Source: Flectonema sp. DT1601 (Eukaryota > Euglenozoa > Diplonemea > Diplonemida > Diplonemidae). Taken from it: a stretch of 64,000 nt of DNA. Position numbers and translations under genes: made by a program. The stretch is from NCBI GenBank assembly GCA_964019425.1, contig OZ025838.1, forward strand, positions 386,501-450,500, read 5' to 3'. How positions within the stretch are numbered: position 1 is the stretch's first letter; each line of letters opens with the position of its first letter. The notes beneath the pieces are model-generated. The model was given only the letters and a program-made list of their open reading frames with translations, was not told where the DNA came from and searched no databases. This document shows, piece by piece, positions 13,301 through 28,300 of the stretch.

Positions 13301-16300
13301 GACCATCACATCATTAAATGAAAACAGTATCGCAAATCATCACCTTACTGGGTCTGGTTGGATTGGTGCTACTGACTCTGGATCAGCCAACAACTGGAGA
13401 TGGGTCACTGGACCTGACACACAAACAGGACCAACCCCTTGTAGATCATTGCAACCAGGAGTGACTAGCTGTGATTACACTGGAGTTGATTCTGGTAAGG
13501 GTCTTCCAGTAGGAACTGGTGTCGGTTCTGCTTTCACACCAGCAACAGTACTCGGATTATCAGTTTATAATAATTGGGATAATAATGAACCATCTGGTAA
13601 TGGTGACTTTAGTTACTTTAAAATACCATCTGGAGAATGGTCTGATGCCGTAACAACAGTAGAAGGTTATATTTGTGAATGGGGTGGTATTGGTGATATG
13701 TGTTTAACAAATGTTGATGATCTTTGGGGATCTGTCAGTCTAACTGGAGGTGTCTGTAAAGAAAAGCGTTGCACTGAAACCAACCAAGCAGAATGTGAAG
13801 CCGATCCATTCTGTGACTATGTTGGTGGTAATGTCGACCCATGTGTGTTGAAGGAGTGCGCTGAGTACCCAGATGAGAAGAGTTGTGATAAAGACTCACG
13901 TTGTGATTGGGATACGAGTATCTCACCGGGTCTTTGTGGATTAACAACATGTTCAAAGCAATCGACTGTTGAACTCTGCGATAAGCAAAATGAATGCAAA
14001 TGGGACGTCACAACCGGAACCTGCATCCCTAACATCTGCTCTGACATCTCTGACAAGTGTGCTTGTAAAGAAGAACCTCTCTGTTTCTGGAATGACGCTA
14101 CCTCACCAGATGCACGCAGATGTATAGATGCTAACTACGCTCAGTGTCCAGTAATGGATATTGTTATTATGTTCTCAGGAACTACATTAATGAATGAAGC
14201 CTTTGGTAGACACCCTCTTGGATTTGATGCTCTGATGTCGATCTTAAGAGATTGGATATCTACTTTATACCTGACTGGTGAGAAGTATGTTATCAATCCT
14301 TCTACTGCATCAAGTGGTGGTGCTAGAGTTGGTTTGGTTCAGTTTGCTGGTACTCTTCCACCATTGTCATCAGTTGTAACAAATGCAGCTCTGACTTCAC
14401 CAACCGGTACAGGTGAGAGTGGTCACTTGTCAGGTGACAGGAGTGAATTACTTCAAGGAATTACATTCCACGAAGCTAACTTCATGAATGGAAAGTCTGG
14501 ATCATTTATAGCCCCAGCTCTTGACAAGGTTTCAAGTATGTTCTCAACATCACCAGTTCTAAGAAAGAAGGTTTTAATTATATTAACTGACAGTGCCATC
14601 ACTGATATTGTTGCTGCTAAACAGTCTCAGAACCGACTGACTACCGCAGGTGTTGAAGTGTTTGGAGCAGCCATTCGAAGATTCTCAACGAAGACAACTT
14701 CCGACTTGAACGCTGAGTCTATTTTGAAAGCCGTGACATCAGACCCTGCAGTTGATCACGCGAAGAGTATTGTTATTGAAGACCTTGATTCTATTCTAAC
14801 TGGTTTATGTAATCCTAACTCTGTATGGAATGTCGCTAACACTCCATCAACACCACAAGCTGGTGTTCACAAGCCATGTGGTCAATACAACAGTCAGGCT
14901 GACTGTACTTTTGATAAGGGTTGTGCTTACAGTTCTGTTTTCAAAACCTGTACAGACTCACCATGTGTTTCTCACTGTAATGACCAAGAGTGTCAGAAGG
15001 ATATTCTTAATCACTGTGAGTGGAATTCTACTGATGCCAACTGTTGGAAAACAGAACTCTGCCCGCACTCAGACAAGTCTGCCTGCGAATCCGACGACCA
15101 ATGCGACTGGAGCGCAACCGCTCCAGCAGGTGAGCAGTGCGAAGAAAGGAAATGTAATTACAACGAAGAAGGAGAGTGTGAAGCTGACAACTTCGTAAAC
15201 TGTGATTGGGTCTCAAGTGATAAGAAATGTATAGTAACACCATGTCAACATAATAATAAATCATCTTGTCTATCTGACCCTGAACAGTGTGAATGGGATG
15301 ACTGCGCTGGTTCTCACGGATCTCAGGATGCCTGTACAAAGAACAGATGTTTATCATATGGAGATAATCACACAATCTGTACAACTGACGCAATGTGTAG
15401 ATGGAATCCATTATCAGGTCTTCATGGTGAATGTGAGAGAAAGACTTGCACTGAATACGGTGATGAAAGATGTTGTGGCAATCAAGACGGATGCTTCTGG
15501 GACATCAGCGTATCACCATCTCAATGTAGTGAAAAGCTGTGCGCTTCTCTAAAGGCCAACAAGAATGCTTGCGACACAGAACCAACGTGTGAATGGGATG
15601 CTAGCAACAATAATTGTATTGAAAAAGACTGTTCGGTTCTTGAACGTTGTGACTGCGAAAAGGACATCGACTGCTTCTGGAGAGATGCAAATGGTACCGA
15701 GTCCTGCACATGGAAATCATACGGACAGTGCCCTACGATGGATATTGTTTTATTAATTGGTGGCTCATCAATGATGTCACAACCATTCGGTCGTCATCCA
15801 AAGGGATTTGATGGACTCTCAGAAGCGTTGAAGAGATGGGCTTCAACAATCCCACTCAACAACGAACCGTCGTCAAAATCTTTAACTAGCAAACCAACGG
15901 GTATCAGAGTTGGTGTTGTTCAGTTCTCTGGTGTCAACAAGGTTGGTTCAAACGCTGGTACACCTGAAAAGCGTGTTTCCCCTCTCGGAACAGGAACTGG
16001 TGGAAGACTCAGCGGATTGATTTCAGAAATAAAATCCGAATTAGAATGGCAAGAAGATAATTTAATAGGAAAGGGTCTAATGATTCAAAGTGGTATCGCT
16101 GCAGCAGAACAAATGTTTAGAGACAACAGTCCTGCTGATGGACGTAAGAAGATTTTAATAATCATCTCAGAAGGTAAGATCCACGACATAGACACAGTCT
16201 CGAATACTATTTCTAACCTTCAAGTGTCTGGTGTTGAGATCTTTGGTACAGCAATTAGAAAACAGTCAATCAGTACTGGTATTGATATTGAAGCACAGAC

Positions 16301-19300
16301 ATCACTTCGACTACTGGCAACAGCTCCTAAAGACGGTCATGTAACAAATGTTGTGTTAGATGAATTAATTGATAGTTCAAAAGCTCTTGGTGGTCTCTGT
16401 GATGTAAACGCTCAATTCGGAAACTTTATTGTCGAAAGCAAAGCTGACACCACCGTTGTTGTTGGAGGTCAACATCTTCCATGTGATCAACACATTCAAA
16501 CGACAACTTGCAATAATGATCCAGGATGTACTTGGTTTGATACATCACTGTCATGTGTTGAATCCGTCTGTTTACAACACAGCTGTAATGAATTGAACTG
16601 CACGTCTGACGTTGCTAATAATTGTTTCTATGATAAATCAACAAACAGATGTTGGAAACAACCACCTGGATGTGATTTAATAACAAACATGACAGACTGT
16701 AATAATAAACCAGATTGTCAAGTGTCAAGTGATAGTAACAGTTGCACTGATAAGAGATGTCTTCATAATGATGAAAAGGGTTGTTTATCTGATCCTATTC
16801 AATGTGTTTGGGACAACATAGCTAACACATGTGGCGAAAGACCTTGTAGTGCTACAACTCAAACTACCTGTGAAAGTCTCCCTGGTGATATCTGTGTTTG
16901 GAATACTCTTCTTCCAGTAAACGGAACAACAGAATCATTTGCGAAGGGAAAACAAATGAAACCATTCAATCAACCAGGACCAGGATATCCTTCTGACTGT
17001 ACTCCAACGATGTTTAAATCATCACCTTCATGTAGTTCTTACAGCTGTACGATGACTATGACTCATTCTATTATTGCTATAGAGTCTGGTTACTCAAGTA
17101 GCACAGATGTATTAAGTTGTGATGGATGTCTTGCATTAGGAATTACAACAGAATGGTCTGTTTCTACTGGAATGTTAACTTTGAGGGGATCTGCTCCTCC
17201 AAATACATTCCTTCAGGCGATTAGAGAAGTTACATTTGAGAGTACTTCTGATAATGGATTACCTCGTACAGTAGCGTGGAACTTGGGCGAGGCATTCTAT
17301 TCAACAAAAACTGGTCATTACTACCAATACTTTACAAAGTCTCAATGTGTTGGTATTGGTGGAGGATGTCGATGGGATGAAGCTAAAGCAGCATGTGAGT
17401 CAGACTCTAGAATGATATTCGGTCTAAGAGGATACTTAACAACAATTAGTACTCAACAAGAGAATGATGCTCTCCTTGGAAGACTATCAGGTGAAGGATG
17501 GATAGGTGCAACTTCCGCAGCAAACGTTCCAACTGACTCATGGAGATGGGTGACTGGACCTGAAGCTGCTTCATTAGTGGGACCACAACCATGTCAGTAC
17601 CCAGCTACAATGTCTGGATGTGATGTTACGATTAATGTAGCTGATGGTAACTTAATTGGATTAGATTCAGCAAACGGTTACCCAATAGGTACTGGTATCG
17701 GTTCTGCATTCACTTCAGCTGTAGTCTCTGGAACTCCTTCCTTCAGCAATTGGGGAACTGGACAACCAGATGCCAGTCGCACTGCATGCCCTGGTTCATG
17801 TGCTGCATGGGGTGAACACTTTGCTCAGTACAGTCTTCCTTCTGGAACTTGGAGAGACCTTCCAGGAGATGCACAAGACATCTCTGGTTTTATTTGTGAA
17901 TGGGGTGACATTGGTGAGCAATGTGCCAATGCTGATTCTGTAATTGGTTACAAGTTCTTATCAGCTGGTTCCTGCTCTGAGAAGAAATGTGTCTACCCGA
18001 GAGAAAACGACTGTAAGAGTGACCCATACTGTATTTGGTCTAACCAAACCTGTATTCCAGATGTATGTCCTGCACATCCAGATGAGGTTGTGTGTGATAG
18101 TAATGAAATATGTGAATGGAATCCAGCAGTCTCACCAGCCATATGTGAACAGAAAGAGTGTACTAAACACCTTGATAATTCAACTTGTGCAGCTGACAGT
18201 AAGTGTATGGTAGATCTATCAGGAAAAGCTTCAACGATATGTGTTGAGAAAGACTGCAATGAACTTGATAAGTGTAAATGTTTTAACGACATCGAATGCT
18301 ATTGGCACAAAGATCAATCTGGAACTGCAACATGTGTGAACAGCAACTTTGGAGAGTGTCCAACCCTCGATATTGTTTCAATTATTGACGGCTCTGGTTC
18401 AATGTCTCAGTCATTTGGACGTCATCCACATGGATACTACGGATTAGTTTCAATTATAAAAGATTGGATTAAGAACCTTCCTCTTTCTGGTGAAGTAGCT
18501 GATATCGGAAGCAGTTCGACACTAACAGAAAGAACTAGAGTCGCTCTAATTCAGTTCAGTGGACATCCTCAATACAACGACCCAGTCACTCACGTATGGA
18601 GTGGACCAATCGTTAGCGACGTCGCACAATCACCAACTGGAACTGGAACTGGTGGACGCATCTCAGGAAACATTGCCGAACTAAATGCCGATCTTGTTTG
18701 GCACCAGTCAAACTATTTAGGTGCAGGTACTTACATTAGTAACGCACTTATTAATGCGGCAACTGTCTTTAAGAACCAATCACCACAAGATGGACGTGTT
18801 AAAGTATTAATTATATTCACTGATGGTGTTATTAGTGACATCAGTAAGACTTCGACACCAACATCACAACTTGAGGGATTGGGTGTTAAGATATTTGGAA
18901 TTATGATTAGACGTGGTGATCTTCCATCTGCTACAGATATTGAAGCGGAGAAGACTTTAAAGAAAATTGCATCGGAGGACGACCACGTGTACAATCTTCA
19001 GATTGATGATATTCCAGATGTGTTATCAAAGGTCTGTGATCCTAATGATCTCTGGGGTAGAGAAATAGCAAGGATTGCATTATCACAATCAGGTGTTCAT
19101 CTTCCTTGTGGTCACTACAATAACAGAGTTAGTTGTGATATCGATCCAGGATGTATCTGGAGTAATGTTTTATCTATTTGTGCTGACTCTCCATGTATTG
19201 CTCACTGTACTGAACAAGAATGTACTCCTGACACTGCCAACCACTGTGAATGGTCAACAGTTGATGATGCTTGTTTTAAATTCAAACCATGTACCTACGC

Positions 19301-22300
19301 TAGTAAGGCAGACTGTGAACTCGACCTCGACTGTAAGTTCAACGACACTTCTAACGAGTGCATTGAAAACCCTTGCAAACACCCTGATGAGAGCAGCTGT
19401 TTAGCTGAACCATCAACAGTCTGTGAATGGAAGCAACTCACCCAAGAGTGTATTGAGAACCCATGTCAGTACTCTGACCAGGGTAGTTGCACAGCAGACA
19501 ATGAGTGTCTGTGGGATGACGATTGTGTTGGAGAAGAGGTCTGCATTGCCAAGCCATGTCAACACTCTGATCAGAATATCTGTTCAAGTGATCCTTTGTG
19601 TGAATGGACGACTTCATGTGTTGCTCGTGAGTGCAGCAACCTCCGTAGTGAACGCTGCTGTGCTGCTGCAGCTGATGATCGTTGTTTCTGGGATGTATCA
19701 CAAGCACCAGGAGTTTGTAATAAAGATCCATGTTTGACTTATGACTCGACTAACTGTAATGATCAACGTCAGTGTAGATACAATGACGCCACTTCTGTTT
19801 GTCAGCCGAAGGACTGCTCGAAGTACGACCGCTGTGGATGTGAGTCTGATGCTGATTGTTTCTGGAATGACATCGCTGGATCAGCTCACTGCACTGCTCA
19901 GAGATACGGAAAGTGTCCAACTATGGATATCGTAGTGTTGATTGATGGTGGGGTGTCGATGCAGAAGACTTTCAGTCGTCATCCACACGGTTTCTACGCG
20001 TTGACTGATATTATTAGGAATTGGATTATTGGACTACCACTTAACGGTGAATCTGGTTCTGTTGTTAATTCTAAAACACAAACAGAGATGACGAGAGTAG
20101 CTTTAATCCAATTCGCTGGAAGTTCCATCTGGGCACCAGTTGACAACAGACAATGGAGAATGACACCGACTAATATCGGAACTGGTGGTAGATTATCAGG
20201 AATGAGATCAGAGCTACTCGCTGATTTAGTTGATCACGAGAACAACTTTATGGGTTCTGACGTTTCCTTGCAGCCATCTCCAAAACAGACATACCTACTG
20301 GGAGGTCTTAATAAGGCTGCCTCACTATTTAGAACATCACCAGTTAATAGAAAGAAGGTTTTGATCATCATATCTGATAATGAACTTAATGATAAAGATC
20401 AATACCAGTCTGTACGTTCTCTACTAGATCAGGTTCAGGCGGAGATCTTTGGAGCAGTAATTAGACCATTCAACGCCAGAGGACCATTAGACAAACTCGC
20501 TGAAGAAACTTTAACAAAAGTAACATCAAATATTCAATCTGATCACACAGTAAATGTTCAAATTGACTCTTTGTCATCTGTTCTTAATGAGCTATGCGAA
20601 CCAAGCTCTAGCTGGGGTAAGTATATCGCAAAGGCACCGTCTGCATCAACTAAACAACCATGTCTAATATACAATGATAAAACTCTTTGCAATAAAGACG
20701 GAGGTTGTATTTGGTACGACAGTACTCTAAGCTGTGCAGACTCTCCATGTATGACTCATTGTGGACAGACTAATTGTACTGCTGATGTTACTAATTCGTG
20801 TGTTTGGAATGCAACTCTCACAACTTGTGAGAAGGAGAAGTTCTGTGACTACACTGATGCAGTTGATTGCAATGCTGATCCAATTTGTCAATTCGAAAAC
20901 AATAACTGTGTTACCAGGACCTGTATCCACTCTGAGGAACAAGGATGTCTTGCTGACCAAGATGGTTGTACTTGGAACAATATCGATCAATCTTGTGTTG
21001 ATAAGAAGTGTAATTTCAATATTCAAATCGAATGTGATTCACACACAAACTGCTCATGGAACTCTACCTCAGCAACATGCATCCTCGACAAGTGTCTTTG
21101 GAATACAAAAACTGAGTGCGAGAGAGATATTATTTGTGAATGGAACTCCCAAAGTAACGCCACTGATGCTTGCACTCAAAAACAGTGTACGCAGTTTGAA
21201 TCCGAGTTGGAGTGTGGTAACCAAGAAGACTGCAAGTGGGACACCACAATATCACCTGGTATCTGTACTGTTCCAGTATGCAGAAGATACAAAGACAATA
21301 CTATGGCTTGTGATTCAGATGGTCGTTGTATGTGGAGTGATACTAACAATAAATGTGTTGAAAAGGATTGTTCCGAATTTGAAGTTTGCAGATGTCAACA
21401 AGATCCGGAATGCTTCTGGGAAAGAACAGCTCCAGCAAGTTGTAAATCAGCTCAGTTTGGTGAATGCCCGACACTTGATATTGTAGTAATGATTGATTCT
21501 TCAAATACAATGAGTTCTTCATTCGGAAGACATCCATCTGGTTTTATTGGAATCACTGAAATGATCAAAGATTGGATTTCATCTCTTCCACTGTCTGGTG
21601 AGTCTGCTGGAACACCATCGACACCAACTGGTAACGCTAGAGTTGGTATCATTCAATATGGTGGCCTGTCTCAATTCATTCTAACTAGTTCAAAGAAATC
21701 ACCATCTGGTGTAGGAAGTGAAGGTCGATTATCTGGAACTAAATCGCAACTTGTATCGGACCTCTCATGGCATTCTACTAACCCTGTTGGTGGTGAGACT
21801 TACTTATCAACGGCTCTGTCAATGGCTGCAGATATGTTTGACGCTTCCCCTTCAGATGGTAGAAAGAGAATTCTAATTATTCTAAATGATGGTAAGATTC
21901 TTGACGCTGACAAACTTTCATCACCGCGCACACGTTTAATTAATAGAAATGTTTACACAATGGGAGTTGTTTTAAGAAGATTCGATACTCAGAGCAATGT
22001 TGATATCGACGCTGAGAACGTTCTTTCTAAGTTGACATACTCACCGAAGGCGAAGTCTTCAATTGACGAGTTCATAACAAATATTATTCTTGATGACTTA
22101 CCTGCAAAACTAAACACGTTATGTGATCCTTCAACTCCATGGGGTAGTCAGATTGTTGACAGAGCAACCCAACAGACTGGTGTTCATAGACCATGTACTA
22201 ACTACTTAGATAAGGTATTCTGTGGACAAGATGCTGGTTGTGTTTGGAGAGATACCTTAGATGCTTGTATTGATACACCATGTACTCTTCATTGTGATAA

Positions 22301-25300
22301 TCTAAACTGTACTTCTGATATTACCAACAGGTGTGTTTGGGATGACGCTGCTCAGGTTTGTTCGAAGGAACACATCTGCGCACACTCTGACTCCAACACC
22401 TGTAACAGTGACCCAGACTGTAAGTTCAACATCACATCAAACCAGTGTGGTGAGAAGCCGTGCAAACACATTGATGAGGGAAGTTGTGTTGCCGACACGA
22501 CATCCATCTGCGAATGGATGCCACTCACCCAAGAGTGTACTGAGAAGCCTTGTCAGTACTCTGATCAGGGTAGTTGCACAGCAGACAATGAGTGTCTGTG
22601 GGATGACGATTGTGTTGGAGAAGAGGTCTGCATTGCCAAGCCATGTCAGCACTCTAATCAGAACAACTGTTCAAGTGATCCTTTGTGTGAATGGACGACT
22701 TCATGTGTTGCTCGTGAATGCAGCAACCTCCGTAGTGAACGCTGCTGTGCTGCTGCAGCTGATGATCGTTGTTTCTGGGATGTATCACAAGCACCAGGAG
22801 TTTGTAATAAAGATCCATGTTTGACTTATGACTCGACTAACTGTAATGATCAACGTCAGTGTAGATACAATGACGCCACTTCTGTTTGTCAGCCGAAGGA
22901 CTGCTCGAAGTACGACCGCTGTGGATGTGAGTCTGATGCTGATTGTTTCTGGAATGACATCGCTGGATCAGCTCACTGCACTGCTCAGAGATACGGAAAG
23001 TGTCCAACTATGGATATCGTAGTGTTGATTGATGGTGGGGTGTCGATGCAGAAGACTTTCAGTCGTCATCCACACGGTTTCTACGCGTTGACTGATATTA
23101 TTAGGAATTGGATTATTGGACTACCACTTAACGGTGAATCTGGTTCTGTTGGTATCAACTCTAAAGCACAAACAGAGATGACGAGAGTTGGAATTGTTCA
23201 ATTCGCTGGAAGTTCTATCTGGGCAACTGGTGATGAACGTCAGTTCAGAGTTCCTTCGACTAATATCGGAACTGGTGGTAGATTCTCAGGAATGAGATCA
23301 GAGCTACTCGCTGATTTAGTTGATCACGAGAACAACTTTATGGGAACTGATCCAGTTCTTCAGCCATCCCCAAAACAGACATACTTACACGGAGGTCTTA
23401 ATAAGGCTGTTAGTCTGTTTAGAACATCACCAGTTGACAGAAAGAAGGTTTTGATCATCATATCTGATAATGTTTTAGACGACAAAGATGAGTACACAAC
23501 CGTAAAGACAGAACTCTCTCAGACTCAGGCGGAGATCTTTGGAGCAGTTATCAGACCATTCGATGCTCGTGGGCCTACCGACCAAATGGCAGAGCAGACT
23601 CTAACAAAAGTAACTTCTGTTCCACAGTCTGACCACATTGTTAATGTTCAAATTGATCGTTTGGCTGAAGTATTAAATGGTATCTGTGATCCAACTACTA
23701 CTTGGGGATCATTTGTATCTCAAGATTCCAAGTCAACCAGACAACCATGTCCAATATACACTGGTAAAACTCTTTGTAATAAAGACGGAGGTTGTATTTG
23801 GTACGACAGTACTCTAAGTTGTGGAGACTCTCCATGTTTGATGCATTGTGGACAGACTAATTGTACTGCTGATTCAATCAACTCATGTCAGTGGAACTCA
23901 ACTTTAGTAAGTTGTGAGAAAGAGAAGTTCTGTCACTCGACTGATAAAACTACTTGTGAACAAGATGTTCACTGTCAATGGGATGATGCTACTGTCAGCT
24001 GTACATCAAAGGTCTGTGACCATTCTAATGAACAGGGTTGTCTCGCTGATCCATCAAACTGTGTTTGGAACAACATCGATCAAGTCTGTGGTGAGAAACA
24101 ATGCACCTTCGACAGCTCTGCTTCCTGCACCAATCACCCTAACTGTACTTGGAATTCAACATCTGCTTCGTGTTCATTAAAGAAATGTTTATGGACAGAA
24201 ACTAACATGTGTAAGAAGGATCCATACTGCGAGTGGACCAACAACAAGTGTGTTCAAAAGATCTGTACTGAACACGATGATGAAACAACTTGTAGACAAG
24301 ATAATAAATGTCATTGGGATACTTCTATAGCTCCGGGTATTTGTGATCAGAAATACTGTAGAAAGATTTGTGGAGATAGCTGCAGTGTTTCCGAAAAGAC
24401 TTCTTGCGATGCCGATGAGAAATGTGCCATCGCTGATGACAACACTTGCGGAGAGAAGAACTGCAATGAGATGGATGTCTGTAAATGTCACGCTGACCTT
24501 TCATGTTTCTGGCTTTCAAAAGAAGCAAGCTGCGTAGATAAAAAGTACGGAGTTTGTCCAACACTTGATTTGGTTGTAGTTATTGACGGTTCAGGAACAA
24601 TGTCACAATCATTCGGACGTCATCCACAAGGATATGAAGCTTTGATTAGTGGATTGATTTCATGGATTGAACTCCTTCCTTTGAGTGGTGAGGCTGCTGG
24701 CACCACCTCCTCCCCAAACACAAGAAAGATGCGTCTCGGATTTATTCAGTTCAGCGGTCTCTACGATCCTGCGACAAAGTTAGTCATCGATGGAAGTAGA
24801 AAGACTCCAAGTGGTGTTGGAACAAGTGGTAGATTATCGGGTGATCTTTCTGAACTAAAATCAGACTTAGAATGGCACAACATTAATTACATGGCTAAGG
24901 GTACATACCTTGCTAGTGCTCTTGGTTCTGCTGTTGATATGTTTAGGAATTCACCTCTTGATGGAAGAAGACGAGCAGTTGTTATCATCAGTGATGGTAA
25001 GATTCAAGATGTTGATTCATTAGATCAAAAGAGAAAGTCTTTGGATACTGTTGGAGCTGAAATCTTTGGAATCGTCGTCAGAAGGTTTGCTTCTCAAACA
25101 AACGAAGACCGCGCTGCTGAAGCGACTCTCAAGCCGATTACTTCACTTCCACAAGATTCACATTTCACAAACTTAGATATGGATGACTTGGTTAGTGAGA
25201 ATGGACCTCTAACAAAGTTATGTGATCCAACATCTGAATGGGGGAAACACATGGCTATTCAATCAATTGGAGGAGTTCAACAGCCATGTGAACTATACGA

Positions 25301-28300
25301 TGGTAAGTCATTATGTGTTCAAGACGCTGGTTGTAATTGGGCAGATACTACACTGTCATGTACTGATTCTCTTTGTCTTGCATACTGCAGTGAACAAGAT
25401 TGTATTACTGATGTCGACAACAGATGTGTTTGGAATTCTACTGAACAGACTTGTTACAAAGAAAAGATCTGCCACGAAGTCAACCAACAGTTGTGTGAAT
25501 CTTCATTAGATGAATGTGTTTGGGATGATTCTTTATCCCCTCCATGTCAAGAAAGACTTTGTCATCACACTGATGAAACAGGTTGCTTAAGCGACGTAGT
25601 TGAATGCGTTTGGTCAGCAACCGCAAACAACTGCTCTAAGAAACCATGTACCACAGACATTCAATCAGAATGTATTGATAATTGTGAGTGGAACACTACT
25701 TCATCAACGTGTGTGGAAAAGAAATGTTTCTACACATTAGAACAAGACTGCAAGTCAGATGTTCTTTGCTTCTGGGATCCAATAGCTGATTCATGTAATC
25801 CAAGACCTTGTACTGAGTATAATGATGAGAAGGAATGTAATCATCAATTAGAATGCCACTGGGATGTTACAACTCCTCCAGGAACCTGTCAACAACCATA
25901 CTGTACGAAGTTTAATGAAAGTAAATGTAATGCAGAGCCAGGATGTGTTTACAAAACAGATCTTGTAGCTCCAGGTGGAAGTATTCAACAAACACTTTGT
26001 GTTGAGAAGACATGCCGTGATATTCCAACATCATGTGAATGTCAAAGAGATCCACAATGCTATTGGGCTATTCATAGTGGTGTTGGTGTTTGTGAAGATC
26101 AAATCTTTGGTCAATGTCCAACTCTGGATATGGTTCTTGTCGTCGATGGTTCCGGTTCGATGACTCAAACATTCGGACGTCATCCACATGGATTCTACGC
26201 TCTGATGGAAATGTTAAAGAATTGGGTTAAGACCCTCCCTCTGTCTGGAGAAGCAGCCATTGTCGGAAGCAAATCCTCCTTAACAGGAGCAGTCAGAATT
26301 GGAATTATCCAATTTAGTGGTAACCCAGTTTTGATATCTCCTACCACAGGAGGTGTTATTTTATCATCGCAGAGAGTTCCAATCGGTGTTGGAAGTAGTG
26401 GTCGCCTGACAGGTTTACTGTCGGAGGTTGAAGCTGACATGGAATGGCAAGAAAATAACTTCATGGCAGGGTCGACATACATCGAGGAATCCTTATTAGT
26501 GTCACTCGACTTCTTTAGTAACTCTCCTCTTGATGGTAGAAAGAAGGTTATGATTATTCTCACTGACGGAGCTATTAAAGACTCTAAGAGACTGACTGCT
26601 GTCAGATCAAAGCTTGATCAAGCTCAAGTCATTGTCTTTGGAGCTGTCCTTCGTAGATTCCCAGCACCAACACCGGTTGATGCTGCTGCTGAGGTTGCTT
26701 TAAAACCGATTGTATCAGAACCACAAGATGGTCATTTTATTAATCTTCTTATTGATGACTTGCCAGCTGATGTTCTAAACACTTTCTGTGATTCAAATGG
26801 AAAGTGGGGACAATATGTTATCGACATAGGTTTGGTAACACCTCGTCAGCCTTGTCCTCTATACTCATCAAAACAAGGGTGTAATAAAGACAAGGGATGC
26901 ACATGGCATGACAGCACTTTATCATGTGGTAACACTCAATGCTTTGATCACTGTGATCAGAAGTCATGTGCAGCAGAGACTGTTGAAGAATGTGTTTGGG
27001 ATTATAAATTACAAGTCTGCTTTAGAAGACCAGTCTGTGATTACACTACTCAAAATGATTGTATTGCTGATACAACTTGTCAATGGAAGAACAACAACAC
27101 TTGTATTGAGATTCCTTGTCAACACGATTCTGAAGATGGTTGTCTTGCTGATCCAGCTGGCTGTACCTACGACACAGCAAAGAGAACTTGTGAATATAAT
27201 CCTTGTAAGAACACTGAAAAGGTTGAATGTGAAACTCTGTCACCACTCTGCTTGTGGGATACAACTGCTGATGTTTGTAAGAGACAAGTCTGTGATGTCT
27301 GCGGCAATGATCAAAGTTGTTGTTTAGATGAAGCAATCTTCTGTGATTGGGTACCTGACAACGGAGGTAGCTGTCAGATGAAGCTGTGTGTTGATCTACC
27401 AACAGAGAACCTGTGCGCTGCTAACACTTCATGTGAATGGCTTGGATCTGTATCACCAGGTAGATGTGTTGAGAGATATTGTAATAGATATGTATCTGAA
27501 GTAGAGTGTGATATTGATTCTGGATGTAACTGGGCCTGGGGATACTGCAATGAAGCTACCTGTTCAAAGCATGAACACGGTAAAACTCCTCACTGTGATT
27601 GTAATGCTGACGTTAGCTGCTTCTGGAACAACGGAAGTTGTGTTGATCAGAATTACGGAGCCTGTCCAACTCTTGATATCGTTGTACTGTTTGATGGATC
27701 TCAGTCGATGGGTTCTCAGTTTGGAAACCATCCAAACGGATACTTCGCAGTAATTGAAATGCTAACTGAGTGGGTGACATTCCTTCTTCCAACTGCTGGA
27801 ATAAGAGGACGTTATGGAGCACCTCCAAAGTACCCAACTGGATTAGCAAGAGTTGGTTTTATTCAGTTTAGTGGACTCACTACGAAGTTTGTAAAACCAT
27901 TCTCTGAGTCTGCAATCTTAGCAGATGTTAAGATGAGAGGAGGACTGTCTGGCTATATTCCTGACATCACACCTGCACTGATGTGGCAAGAACAGAATTT
28001 CGCTGGAGGAGACACTTACATTGCTGAGTCTCTTGTTAAAGCTTCTGCTATTCTAAGAGCGAATGTACCTTCGGCATCAGATGGTCGTAAGAGAATGGTG
28101 ATAATCATCTCTGATGGAAAGGTTGATGATGAACCTGCTTACTTATCTGATGGAATCTCAAGTATTAGATCAACAGGTGCTTACATATTGGGTATTGTAA
28201 TTAGAAAGCTTCAGCTTCACACTAAGGTCGACCTAGACGCCGAAGCATCTCTCGCATCCATTGCTGACCATGTCGTTAACCACAAATTAGATGAAGTTAA

